64,000 bases of DNA. Origin: Cadophora sp. MPI-SDFR-AT-0126. Taxonomy: Eukaryota > Ascomycota > Leotiomycetes > Helotiales > Ploettnerulaceae. The notes below the pieces were generated by a model that was not told the origin of the DNA, ran no database searches, and saw only the letters and a list, made by a program, of their open reading frames with translations. Below, piece after piece: positions 50,678-62,158 of the stretch. The number at the start of each line of letters is the position of its first letter. Within the stretch, counting starts at the first letter, position 1. The stretch spans positions 1,488,001 through 1,552,000 of the forward strand of contig JAGMVK010000009.1 in assembly GCA_020747065.1 (NCBI GenBank), written 5' to 3'. The translations under genes were made by a program, and so were the position numbers.

Positions 50678-52093
50678 AAAGGTGCAATACAGAAAATGAG
50701 GCAAGCGCAACGGCAGGCTTCGATCTGTGCTCAGGAATCGCATTTCCCAAACTTGTTGTGGACGACATGACCTCAATATCATCGTGCCTACGTGGGATAA
50801 AGGTGCAAAGTAGGGGGCAATGTGCAAAGCTCCGGTAGGTTTGCACTGCACTTCTATGGGCGAGAGGCAAGTCAAGGCTGGAAGTGCATGCCAACGGTGC
50901 CAAAGATGCGTGGGGAAGGCAAGGCTGCTGTGGGACAAAGGTGCAGAATGCTGCAACGGGCATATCCAGCGCTGATCTTGCGCCACAGAACAACATGAAG
51001 GGACCCTGGAAAAGACCCCGGCTGTCCATCAACATCTCTCCCACGCGCCTCTTCAATTTGCACAGCGTTACTTTTGTGTTCCCCTAGCGGCTTGGACTCG
51101 CCATTATTTCGTCGACATGCTGGTGACGACTCAGGAGACCCGACCCAGAGGCGCCTTCTCTGGCGTCGGCACGGTGCATGGTGGTGGTAACTTTATTTGA
51201 CGGCATCAGGTCTAGATCTTTTGAGCATTGGCATCTAAAGGGCGAAGGCCTCGGTGGTCTAGACCGTTCCTTCAACGTCGTCCCTGCAGCGCGATTTCTT
51301 CAACCCTGGGACTAATCACGGGGAGATCACGATGCTTGATGTTCGACAGTGAAGCTTCTTTCAGCCGTGTGACGACATTCGACCGACCCAGGCGTTCTTC
51401 TGGCGATTGAGACCTGGAGCTGGCTTTCATTCGGAATACGTGAGGCGCCCAAGAGATGTATTCCATTCTCCACAGCTGCAAGCTTCAGTCGCTAGCTACA
51501 AAACAAGACACGCGACTCAGTAAGCCCAATCAATATATGGTAGAGAAGGGGTAAGAAGGTGCAGAGCTAAGCCAGACTGTGTCAGCCTTAATTCGTCAAT
51601 CCAGAGTGGAATGCTTGGCTCCAAGTTGCTCATCATAGCCAGCCAAGGGACAAAGTCATCTTTTTCAAGTTCTCGCGAGACAAACTTGTCACAGCTACGC
51701 AAAGATGCAATTGCACCTGGGGGAAGCACCAGATGCGAAGCTTCGATCCGGGTTTCTGCCGTTCAGAAGCGTATCACAGTCATCATCACAGCAACGGTCT
51801 GCCACTGAAACCACATCCCGCATAGATGAAGAACGACTGGATGAGCGCAACCTGCCTGATCTTGACGGGTCGAAAGTCAGGAGGGACCGCATGCAGTCCA
51901 TGGCAGCTTGGGGCAGCTTGAGGCAGCTGATATGGTACTCGAAGGTACGTCACGTTGCGCTGCGCTTCGCGGCTTGCACCTTTTTGCACCATCCACACCC
52001 TTTCGGCTTGCTGCCAAGGATAGTCAGGCTGCAGACCTGTAGTTCGGTCTCAGCACAAAACACCAAGTGCAATTGCATCTTTTGAAAGGTGCA
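50678..52093. promoter_or_regulatory. Array of AAAGGTGCA motifs in a divergent intergenic region
   Basis: Exact AAAGGTGCA occurs at 50678-50686, 50799-50807, 50937-50945 and 52085-52093 on the plus strand and at 51975-51983 on the minus strand. Further GGTGCAA/G cores lie at 51558, 51711 (minus) and 51984 (minus). The first three copies lie 180-450 bp upstream of the hypothetical gene that starts at 50494. The last copies lie 100-220 bp upstream of Clr5 gene B (52194). No gene is supported between. A transcription-factor site array is the simplest reading. Confidence 0.55.
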
Positions 52094-52193
52094 ACCCACT
52101 TGCAAACACCCAAGCACCACTTACTTATATCTTTCGACTGCAAATTGAGACTTGCAACAAGCCGTTCCAGATTAATGAAGTATCGTCAGCAAA

Positions 52194-54378
52194 ATGCCAA
52201 AGAACTGGAGCAGTCATGAGGAAGATATCCGGCGGCTCTACATGGAAGAGGGAAGGCCGCTGAAAGAAGTTCGCGCCATTATGGCAGCGGAACATGGATT
52301 CGAGGCATCGTGAGAATCCTCCGTGCAAGCTCTCTGAAGGTCTACTGATGTTTTCTCTCAGAACTCGAGCTTATCGAATGTACTTCGACAGCTTGGGATG
52401 GAAGAAGAACACTTCGGTCAAAAGTCGACGAGCTCAGAAACAAAGTGTTCGGAGCATGGCCAGTCAAGCAGCCGAGCCGATGCAGCTGGAACAGAGCCCA
52501 GAACAAGCGGCTGAAGACTTACCTACCAATCGCCAGTCATCATCCACAACAGACATCTCCCCTTCCCTTCGATTCCATCTCCTCACCGTGTTCGGTATCA
52601 CCATCTCAACCGGTTTGGTAAATGCGATTGAAATTCTATCGATAATTAAAGGCGCGCCACCGCTTATAGGACTTCAAATACTTCTACTCAAGTGGCAGGC
52701 AGGCGGTCCTTATCTAGGTGCATTCCAGCAGTATATCACCGACAACCTTCAGCGCTTTGATTTACAACACCGTCCCACAAGTTGGTCAATTTTCCAGGCT
52801 ATCGAGGAGAACATCGATAACAACGAAAAGTTCCTCATAGCAAAGAGTTGTATGGAGGCAGATTTGGAGCTGTGTAAATTGAAAAGCCAAGGTGACATCA
52901 ACGGAACACTTTTAGATTCAAGCCTCGAACAGACAGAGCCATTCTGGGACAAGGCCACTACTTCAGCATCATGGATTGAAGCTAGGTTTCATTTGATTGA
53001 GGGGGCTAGGTCCTTTATACCGAAGTCAGATCTACTTTTTTCATCTGCGTTTATCGTCATCGCCGAAAACTTTCTTCAGAGGCTCAAAATTCTGATCGAT
53101 AGCTACATGGGCCGTGTGGATCTCAATGCAACGGAGACTGAAGAAGTGGCACAGGCAAGGACAGAATACCTTGGAATATTGAAAGACTTTGACAAGGGAG
53201 AACTTGAAGTGGAAACTTGTTGGTATAAATACGCCTTACGAGTCAACGAATGGGACAGGGCTAGCGTCAAAGCAGAGGGCGTGACCTTGCGATATCTTCT
53301 TGAGAAGGCAGAGGAAGATCGTGACAAGGCGCTGCGCAATGTTCCAACGACCAACCAACAGTGCATATCGCGGGGCACCACCGTATTAGCCCAGATCGAC
53401 AATAGCGGTTAGTATTTTGGCCCTAATCCATTCTATCTGTCGCACAATGTTCACGTTGCTAATCATGCGACCTTCAAAGATGAAATCAGCATACCTGAGT
53501 TTGGCAAAACCGATGGGAATCGCAATTCACATCAGAGCTCTTCAAGTTCCGATCCGCAAGAGAGATCGTGGAGCCCAGATGGCCGAGAAGACAGGCAATT
53601 TCCCTCAGCGTACACCCTTACCAGTCCTGACAACATGCTGACGGGTCCTGATCATATTCCTGCCAGTCGGCAGAACGATGAAATTACCTCGGACCAGTTG
53701 GACAAGTCATCTACCTCGTCGGCAACAAATAAAGCCCCGACTATCACATCTGAAGACTCCATTCTGGACCTCGAGCCGGAGGATGGAATTCGTTTTCTGT
53801 ATGATAGATGGGCATCAGGAAAATCAATCAGTTCCCACGTCCATGATCTTCTCGAGGAAGATCTAAACCACACTTCGCTGTTCTGCCCATCTCTTCACGA
53901 TGCCGAGAACATCTTTGATCTCATCGATCAGACTGTGAAGCCAGCTGACAAAATTTCTTTCACGGCGAAAGTTCTCAGCGCTTGTGAAGACTTTCCGAAA
54001 GACATGTCCCATGTCGAGTCCCCAAGCTTCAAATGGTGGTTGTCGCTCTACACATCCACCAACGTAAAGGATTTTCAAGATGGACTTGAGCTCCAGCCGA
54101 TACACTTGACGAAAGTCATGTCTGCTAAAGGAATCGAGCTTCTTCTGAATTGTACGACGAAGGTGGTCGTCACGGGCTTGCTGGACGGTCTAAGCGACGA
54201 TATTATTCTTGGACAAGGACGGGCCTCCCAGAAAAGGGACAATGAAGATAACCCTTTCGACGAAAAGGAATACAACAATCATTGCGAGCAATTTGTGGAG
54301 TTGTTGAAAATTGACAGGTTTAAAAAGTCAGAATTTGCCCAGCCATGGTATGTTTTCCTCCTAGACATGCTGGAATGA
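52194..54378 (+). CDS. Clr5-domain protein B with two copies of a novel module
   Basis: Exons 52194-52309, 52362-53407 and 53480-54378, 686 residues. Clr5 domain: MPKNWSSHEEDIRRLYMEEG ... HGFEAS, then TRAYRMYFDSLGW. Exon 1 is 116 nt and ends in the same phase as in proteins A and C. The second intron (GTTAGT...AAAG) is supported because the joined frame runs through DEISIPEFGKTDGNRN to the next ORF. Module 1 spans about 145-345 (ILLLKWQAGGPYL; SIFQAIEENIDNNEK at 181; SSAFIVIAENFLQRL; YLGILKDFDKG; CWYKYALRV). Module 2 spans about 490-686 (FLYDRWASGK; IFDLIDQTVKPADK at 532; NVKDFQDGLEL; WYVFLLDMLE). A charged helical segment and a Ser-rich linker lie between. Function unknown; presumably nuclear. 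Confidence 0.8.
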
Positions 54379-55272
54379 GAAGTTCGTGAACGCAGATGGA
54401 GATGGTATAATCCAGCCCCGATGGCCGCCAGGAAGGCACGAGGGTCGTTTTGAGGACATGATAGAATTGGCTCGACACAAAGCCACTATACCTATCCGTG
54501 AGAGTTTTATGTGGGGTCGTAGGTCCTGCATAAGTAAGTCAGGTTGAGGTATTCCAAGTCATGAGTGGTAAACGCACCAATTTTACCACTTCCGTCCGTC
54601 TCGAAGCGTTTGTGCAATCAAATACGTCTCGAGATTCTATGGAGTCGAATAGTGTTCCTTGGACCAGAAGACAATCAAGCCAATCTTCTCTCTTCTTTGG
54701 AAACTTGGTCGCTCCAATTCGGCACTCCCACATCGGCCATGTCAAACCGGCGCATTGCGAATGCGCCAGTGAGTGCCCAGCCTGTACGACCTACCAAGAC
54801 ACACGATATCTGGACCGTTTCAGCATTCACCTACCTAAACCAGTCATCACCAGAAGATTGCGCAACCTAGCAACGGTGCTTTTTCCCAACATGCAAAACC
54901 AATACATCTCAACCATGCCACGACGTCCTTGCAGCACGCTTCCGCAAATCAGGGGCAGCGGTAAACCCCTGCGTGGGATGAAAGTGCAGCAGGCCTATCA
55001 GCGTGGGGGGTTTCGTCGCCCGCCTGATGCTGAGATTTCAGCCACTGAAAACCACAACCTGCAGCTGATGCGAGATCGCTGCCGTACCAAAAAATGAGAC
55101 CCGCGGGCGGGCAAAATTTGCTTCAGGGGTTGGTCTCAATCACCTGCTTCTTCTCACTTAGTTCGAGATTTTTCGTTCCGTTCTTGTATCTAGGTATTCC
55201 CATTATTCGCTAGGTCCGGAGAGGAGCCAGCGTTCGACTCGTTTTTGAACTGGACCCTTTGAAGTCGGCATC
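54379..55272. other. Intergenic between Clr5 genes B and C
   Basis: About 890 bp. A 178-codon plus ORF (54561-55097) overlaps another frame and shows no features. A partial GAAAGTGCAG similar to the motif upstream of gene B occurs near 54977. Confidence 0.35.
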
Positions 55273-56442
55273 ATGCCCAAAAATTGGGACTTCTACAAAG
55301 ATGAAATTGAGAATCTTTACATGAGGCAGGGCTTCACATTGGGGAAAGTGCGAGATGTTATGACTCGCGAACACAACTTTACAGCCTCGTAAGATTGGTC
55401 AGCTTATTCTATCTTTCTCCTTCTGACTTCAATTAGGGCGCGCTCTTACAAGATGAAGCTTGATGAGTGGAAGATGTGGAAGTACAGATCTAAAACTGGT
55501 GACCAAAGCCATCATTCAGATTTCAGTTCCAGTACATCAGAGCCAGGCCAATCCTCGTCAAGTAATTCGTCGCCCATCAAGTACATTCAAACTTCCGTTG
55601 AGGGGTATTACAGCAGCAATCTGAGCTCTCCATCAATTCAATCAGAAGGCCATTCTTACATGTATCAACCATTTTCACCAGTCACAACATCCTCCAGCAG
55701 CTCATCAGTAACTCACTTCGCTCAAAGCTCAAGTCACCGTTCATCGGTGTCACAAGACCTTTCAGGACTTTCAATACAAGAAGATCCTCTCGTCAACTCA
55801 TCGCTGATGTTCTTCTCAACTAGAACGGACACGGAAAGCCTTCGCTTATTATCGATGTCTACCGAGTTAGCTCCCCGCGCTCTGGAAATCCTGCTGCGAA
55901 ACTGGGAACCTGGTGGGGAGTACTTCAAGTCTGCAATCCGATATCTACAGCAGAGCCATTACTGTCAGACCATCGTGGGGGTGAACTGGACGCGATGGAA
56001 CCACGCAGACGAGACTCTCTTCGACTTGGTCGACGAGAACGTCCTCGAAGACGAGCAACCTCAACTGTTCGTCGCTCTCCTCACGGCGGACATGAAGTTT
56101 GGACACGAGCTAGCCCAGCGGAACGCTCCATGGGCACAGTCTTGGCGCTCAGCAACACAACAAAGAGACTGGGGCCGTGCCAAAGACTACATGGCGGCCA
56201 TGGGAGTTCATCATCTGCTCTGGCAGTGTGCCTTTGTGGTCATCGCCAAGAGTTTCTTGGAGAGGAATAATTCTCGGATTCGTGGATGGGTGAAGGGAAC
56301 CCCGTTTCCTGATGGCTCGCATAGACAGAATTATGCTATACTAGATGACTGCCGAGAGTATAGTTTGGGGACCGACTCTTGGTCATACGCGCATCTTTGG
56401 AGTTGTATGGACGAAGAGCAGTTGCGGTATTTGTTTGCTTAG
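55273..56442 (+). CDS. Clr5-domain protein C with one copy of the novel module
   Basis: Exons 55273-55388 and 55437-56442, 373 residues. Clr5 domain: MPKNWDFYKDEIENLYMRQG ... HNFTAS, then ARSYKMKLDEWKMWKYR. The first exon is again 116 nt and phase 2. A Ser-rich linker (SSSSSSVTHFAQSSSHRSS) of about 120 residues follows. A single module spans about 187-373 (LEILLRNWEPGGEYF; LFDLVDENVLEDEQ at 233; RDWGRAKDYMAAMG; CAFVVIAKSFLERNN; YAILDDCREY; SWSYAHLW). It lacks the second module of A and B, and may represent the simpler ancestral form or a truncation. Same strand as gene B. Confidence 0.8.
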
Positions 56443-56759
56443 CGAATGGTAGGGCATGGATGGTGGGGGGCGATGGATATCAAAAGTTCTATATCACTTT
56501 GCTTGGTATTTGGATTGGGTTGGTCAGCATTTAGATTTGCCACGGCAACGTACTAGAAAAGAATGTGCTTTTGACACATATCAAATTGTGTAACGTCTCT
56601 CTCTTCGTGCCGAGAAACTTTGCGTGCTGATAAAAGAGCATCCGTAGTGTACGTCTCAGCTAATGATCTAAGTCATTAGGCGATACGAAAGATTCAATTG
56701 CTTAAAGAAGCTATTCAATTAACAGATATATACTCAGACTAAGTATTGTTGATACCATG
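56443..56759. other. Intergenic, convergent
   Basis: 317 bp between the converging Clr5 gene C and the dehydrogenase. Nothing recognised. Confidence 0.35.
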
Positions 56760-57684
56760 CTACCACGTGTACTCGGTGTCATCAAAAGACTGGAAAGTGC
56801 CAGAAGTCTTCTCTCGCGTTGCACCATCGATCTGAAACATTGGCAGTATTAGCACCTTGACAGTAGAGTCCAGTAGAAAACTTCCATAACTTACCTTCGA
56901 TAGCATCCCATGAATGCTGTCTTTCAACGTGACTGGCGCTTCTTCCATCCCACTAGATCTAGCCCCAAGATTCCCCATTTCCGTCTGAACCCACCTACAA
57001 CCAAAGTCTATCAGCAGTGTCTGAAATATCTCTGTGGAAGAGACTTACCCCGGAACAAGAGCAAACGCCGTCAACTCCGGATTCTCGAAATGAATCTTGC
57101 GCACGATATAGTTGAGCGCCGCTTTGGAACTACCATACGCAGTCGCAGGCAACGGGAGACTCGCCATACTCTCACCGATACTCCCTACCGCCGTAGAGAG
57201 CGCGACGAACATGGGAGCTGAAGAAGCTTTCAGCAACGGCCAGGTTTCTTGGAAGAGGATGAGCGAGCCGAGAGCGTTGACTTCGAAATGGTCGCGCACT
57301 TCGGCGATGGGAGTCGTGGCTGCGGGACCGTAGTACTTTGAGATTCCGGCATTGGCGATGACGACGTCGAGTTTGGTGATTCCGTACTGGGGCTCCAGAG
57401 TCGAGATCGATTTTGCGGTTTTGGATGCGTCGGTGTTGTCGATGGCGATTGTGATTACTTTGCTCCCTGGCGCGGTTGGAAGCGTGCTCAATGACTGGGA
57501 CGAGGCTTCGTTTGGGTCTCTGACGCCGGCTATGACAGTGGTATTCGGGCGTTGGATGAGTGCTTCGACTAATCCTCTTCCCAGTCCTGAGTGTGCAAAT
57601 GTGTCAGCTGGTATGAAATATGGAAGAGAAATGATACGAACCACGATTGGCACCAGTGATGAGATAGATCTTTGGCGAAGTCAT
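56760..57684 (-). CDS. Short-chain dehydrogenase/reductase
   Basis: Four exons: 57684-57642, 57586-57049, 56994-56895 and 56831-56760, 250 residues, the usual SDR size. The first intron interrupts the cofactor motif, so T-G-A-N-R-G is joined to L-G-R-G (TGxxxGxG, residues 10-17). Other classical SDR marks: V-I-A-N-A-G (Asn at about 93), catalytic Ser (ALSTAVGS, about 145) and YGSSK (Tyr165, Lys169). The end reads P-G-W-V-Q-T-E-M-G after splicing, then MLSK/IDGATREKTSGTF. The nearest familiar group is the fungal NAD(P)-dependent ketoreductases with sniffer/CsgA-like layout. Substrate unknown; cytosolic. Confidence 0.92.
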
Positions 57685-59000
57685 ATTTTGATATGCGAAG
57701 CTGATAGGATGGAAAGTGTAGTTTAGGATGAAGCTGATGTCAATGAGGTTTGACCTGCAGATTGTTTTTGATTTTGAGTGGGAAATGAGAAGCTTTATAT
57801 ATTGAGGACGAGAACTACAGAATTTGTTCAAGGTTACAAATCAACTAGCTTCAGAAATCAGAAGTATGACCATGTGTCAAAGATTTGAAAGCAAATCATA
57901 ATCTGTTATACAGGGGGCACACAGATAAAGAATATTGTCAGTTTAAAATCATGGTCGTCTGCGCTTGTGTAAAAGAGTGCTAAGCTAAATAGGTAACTTT
58001 GAGCATGAATTGAGAGAGGGCATGCAACAAACCATACATTAGCGCCGTATCATTGGGCTTCGATTACAAAATGTTAGCTGTTCACTCTTACACCACGTCC
58101 ATAAACTTCGTGCGGGCTATCCAAGACTCATAGGATTCAAGTTAGTGAAGCCTGAAGCGGATTGTCGTAAAGTTCTATTGGTTCATGATATCTTGGCAGT
58201 GCTTGCAGACCATTCCGAAAATGGATAATGGCCAGGAAGCTGCATAGCTAGGGACCGCCTCGCTCTGGCGGGGTATGGTGGCGTCAAAAACTCACTGTTA
58301 GATACTTAAATACAAATAGGCGTTACTAATCACAAAGTCTCGAGAATGGGCACAAGGGTTAGGATCTTCCCGTAAGGCTTAGCTGGTAATAGTGGGCCAA
58401 CTAGTTTGCTGTCATCTCCATTTCTTCGGGGCTCTAGCCTTACTTGGACTATAGTCACATCCATTTCTAAGCAATCATCAGACGAAGCAATCATGATCTC
58501 GTTTCTTCGAAGGTCGATAGACTGGGATCAAAGACCGACACTGTTAGGCTTGCCGTTCCTGATGCAAATTATCTTGGTTGGCATCGCCCATGTCGATCGT
58601 GGAAGTCAGCAGCGGCTCAATCGATTGCTTTGACATTAAAGAGACCCATGACAATGCGATACATATTAATCATTCACTCGATTGGTCCGAAGAAGCTTGA
58701 ATATTGAAACAACACTACTCAGTAGCGTCGCCGCATTGACCCTGTGGGAAGTTCCTGCCACGTTCATGCAAGCGAAGGGTCATGACCTGCACGTGTTTGG
58801 AATGCTTCAATCATTGCCACCAAGTATCTGTGGTGCATTTCTAAGGACATTAGGTATGGCGGTTGAGTCTGTCGTATAGCATCTAACTCAGTAAAGACTG
58901 TTGATTCGAGTCCCATGCCATATTTATCTGCTCTTCTCTTGTAATTCTCACTTGAATGTTAAGAATTGCCTGGGGATTGTTATAATTTGGTCGACTTTTT
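57685..59000. other. Intergenic
   Basis: 1.3 kb between the dehydrogenase and the transcription factor. Short ORFs without features. A weak cloverleaf-like segment at 58855-58922 was examined and rejected as a tRNA. Confidence 0.35.
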
Positions 59001-60780
59001 TCACTGATTCAATTTACTTACAGCTCTTTCTATATAATCTTGTAGCCTCTTACATTTTGCGAGGAAGACCTCCCTGATCCACCACATATTGGATACCGTA
59101 TCAGACAAATTGTGCTGGGTGTGATATGTCGAGGAGTCCCATGATCTTTGCAAAGCTGTTACCACCCAAGCCCGATCATTTTCCGTCGTGGCGGCACAAC
59201 CAGCTATCACAATTACCCACAGGCGTAGACACGCCAGGTCCTCCGTCCAAAGCGTTTCATTCTCCTCTAAAAGACAACGAAGTTTGGTCATTTGCACTTC
59301 TATCACAATAGGTGATATCCCAAACTTGCGCCTGACTTCTGCCAAAAACAGAATGCAACCAAGTCTGCACATCTCTTGGACTGTATCTCGCAGAAGCCCC
59401 TCACTTGGTCTACTCTGCAAAGCAAGTAGCCTATAAAGGATCGGATAGATAGCAAAACCTGGAAAATTCGGATCTTCCCACGATATCCTTTCTGTAGACT
59501 CAGTCGTCAAGGATACTGTCAAAATGCTAAGCTGAGTCATGATAGCCAACATTTCCACTGACAAAAGATTGGCTATTCCGATGATATGTAACCTTTTCTC
59601 TAGATGAATCAAGCCTTGAGTCCGATGGAGAGCTGAATACGGGTTTCTTAAAAGATGGAATGGCGGTTGGAATCGAGGAACGGTATCTTGCCCCACAGCA
59701 ATATTGTGCTCGATCCAGAATAAGGAAAGTCTGACAGATGTAGCTGACTCAATCGAAGGTAGCCCTCCACGGAGTTCCAGCATTTTCTGGAATCCGGCAA
59801 GATGTGCAGCACATTGATCGTACCGGAGAGATAAAGACTTGATCAGTAGTCAGCTCCATTGCTCTTACTAGAAGAAAAATACTGACATTATAACACATCA
59901 ACTTATCAAGTTAGCTTGCTGTCATTGATCAGAGAGATGTCAGACGTACCCCAAGTACAGCTCCCAACATCTCATCGGTCGTATTCTGCTTTGACTCTCC
60001 AATCCTTTTGTTTATCGACGTCAACGCAGACGTTACGTGGGATGCTTCAATCATATCGTCCTCAACACTGGTGCGTAAGTGTTTCCTATGCATCGCTGCG
60101 TTGGCGATCACAAGATGCATTGCTGCTGTATCAACCATTCCGAGGGAGAACCAGTAATCCCGGAATGGATGAAACTCAATCTGGTGGGATGACCATACTA
60201 AATACGAAAGTATCGGTTATCTCAGATCAAATGTGAGTCGGCATAGTTTGACAGCCCAACGCAATGGAGACGTAGGGTTGGTAGTTGTTACTTACTGTGA
60301 TGCACCATCTCATGATCACGCATTTCCATGTCTATGGGATATCGTCCAAAGGGGTTAGGGCGTGACGAGCCAAGAAGGGCTGCAGGAGGATATGGCGAGC
60401 TCATGGGAATCAAACTTGCATCTTGCATGTCAACTAGAACATCGATCAGAAAAGCAGCGCCACATCCGAAATCAACTATTCTCACCTCCACGCTGTCTTT
60501 GAGCCAGATGTTCACTCAACTCCGAGCCTTCTAGTATGACTGTTGACCTAGGAGTTTTGCGCTTTCTGAAAGGCCGCATAACATGCTTTCGAATAAGTCG
60601 TCGTACTTTCTTTTGTGATGATGCATTGTGAGAGGGTGTCGAGACAATAAACTCAAATTCCGTTGCTTCTTCCGAAGATGCCATGAAGTCGTAGGGACCT
60701 GCAGTGACTTGAAGGTACCTGGTGACAAGAGGCTCTACGACCGGCGAAGATCTTAAATATTGACCTAAGAAGCTTGGCAT
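59001..60780 (-). CDS. Fungal-specific transcription factor-like protein without zinc cluster
   Basis: Four exons: 60780-60486, 60433-60296, 60197-59950 and 59837-59001, 505 residues. The N-terminal part has a basic motif KKVRRLIRKHVMRPFRKRK, typical of a group of fungal proteins that have the Fungal_trans_2 region but no Zn2Cys6 cluster; no Cys-rich motif is encoded here. The second and third introns restore HHIWSSHQIEFHPFRDYWF and LGSLSLRYDQCAAHLAGFQK. Helical Fungal_trans_2-like features follow (MVDTAAMHLVIANAAMH; MLELRGGLPSI; WVIVIAGCAATTENDR). Probably a nuclear regulator or a degenerate relative of one. The last intron is longer than usual (112 nt) and its acceptor (ATCAAG) is the least certain splice site. 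Confidence 0.8.
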
Positions 60781-61639
60781 GTACGATTAGTTATCTCTCA
60801 CGCAAGCTTGAATGCGTTGTCAGCAAGTGGCGTTGAGGCGGCGTTTGCCCTCGACACTGGAAGCGAGCCGCTGAGTCAGGGATTGTCAACACTAAATCCG
60901 CCGCCTGATGACCTAACCGCTCGTGCAAAATAAGAGAGTTTCCAGATCGCCACTTCAAGAAGATGATTGATTCATGATTCAATTTAAATTCACATTGGCT
61001 TTTACCTAGGGGATCTTAATCTTTACGCTCTCATACATCAATATACAGAGCTATGTCTACTTGTGGCTCTTAGTGACGAGGCTGGGGACTTCCGTGAACA
61101 GTAGCGCAAGCTTCGCCTGAGGTAAATGAAAACGAGTTTCCTACACTAATGATTCTATTAAATAATTTTGAATTCTCACGGAAATCTCACTGTTGCTCAA
61201 ATTAAGTTTGCACACTTGGTGCAAGAATTTAAGATCTTCGTTATATTGTAAAAGTTGTAAAACAGCCAGGGTGTGAAGATCGCTTGGCCGGTCATAAGGT
61301 CTCCCCACCATGGGATGTGGGGAGGAGCTGTTAGTATCTAGGTTTTAGTTGGAAGGTGGAGTACGAAATTTTATGAGGAGGAACATACCCTTTCCATTTT
61401 GGTTTTGGGGTCGATGATGATGATCGTAGAGTGTGGTTTCCGGTCGTTGCTGTGCTGTTCGAGTCCAAGTCTCACTTGGCATCGAGAACTTTTCAGTTCA
61501 CCGTCGTACCGAATATTACATTAGCATTATTCGATAGGCTGTGGTTTTCGTATATATATATACAGTTTATACAACATGTTTAAGTCTCAGTCATCTTTTG
61601 CGGAGACTTGACCCTACTGGAGATTCGAATTCGAGCTTT
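60781..61639. other. Intergenic
   Basis: 860 bp; AT-rich with a short TA run near 61551. Nothing supported. Confidence 0.35.
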
Positions 61640-62158
61640 TCAACTCTGGTCAGTGTTGGACGGACCATGGTGAAAGCTACCTGCTGGAACTCTTCCAAAT
61701 GGAGCGTCAGCTTGACGCTCTCTTTCTGTAGGCAAAGAGGGCCCTGTATTCGGATCGGTCTCCCAGTAGTCCTGGTGATTCCGAACCAAGTTCATCGTGC
61801 CAGCACGAGTTCTCTTGAACGTGCCAGTGAGCGATCGCTTCAGAACTCCCGTCATTCTTCTCGCTATACTCTTCCCACCGTCAACCGCTTTTTTGAAAGT
61901 CTCAGACTGCTTGAGAGGAGGGACATACTTTATTCCCAGCTCCCGAGCTCTCGCACGCCCAAGATCTTCTTTGATGCAAGCATCACACTTGAAGTCCCGG
62001 TACTCGGGTGGGCCTCCACGTTCATAGTCTGGACATTGATCGCATAGGCCGAATTCCCGGCCATTCTTGACTGCGAGTTTTTCACGGTCGCAGTAGAGGT
62101 ATTTTCTGAGACCAGTGGGGTGCCCGCACTCGTACAACAGTTCGGGCCCTCGACACAT
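61640..62158 (-). CDS. Small Cys-rich cytosolic-type protein 1
   Basis: An uninterrupted 172-codon ORF. The first 65 residues hold paired cysteines and a histidine: MC, YECGH, LYC, GLCDQC, KCDACIKEDL. This spacing suggests one or two zinc sites. The rest is basic and helical (KKAVDGGKSIARRMTGVLKR), then polar. No signal peptide. Fungal genomes hold many small proteins that begin M-C-x-x-x-x-x-Y-x-C-G-H with unknown function. Two more proteins of related style follow on the same strand. Confidence 0.6.
   Translation of the reverse strand: MCRGPELLYECGHPTGLRKYLYCDREKLAVKNGREFGLCDQCPDYERGGPPEYRDFKCDACIKEDLGRARARELGIKYVPPLKQSETFKKAVDGGKSIARRMTGVLKRSLTGTFKRTRAGTMNLVRNHQDYWETDPNTGPSLPTERERQADAPFGRVPAGSFHHGPSNTDQS

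Noticed and set aside
54561..55097. 178-codon plus-strand ORF between Clr5 genes B and C
   Set aside because: Overlaps another open frame, has no conserved motif and lies in what should be the promoter of gene C.
58855..58922. tRNA-like segment: TATGGCG pairs with TGCCATA, and TTCGAGTCCC resembles a T loop
   Set aside because: The T stem does not pair (GTTGA against CCCAT) and no sound D or anticodon stem forms. At most a degraded tRNA-like relic.
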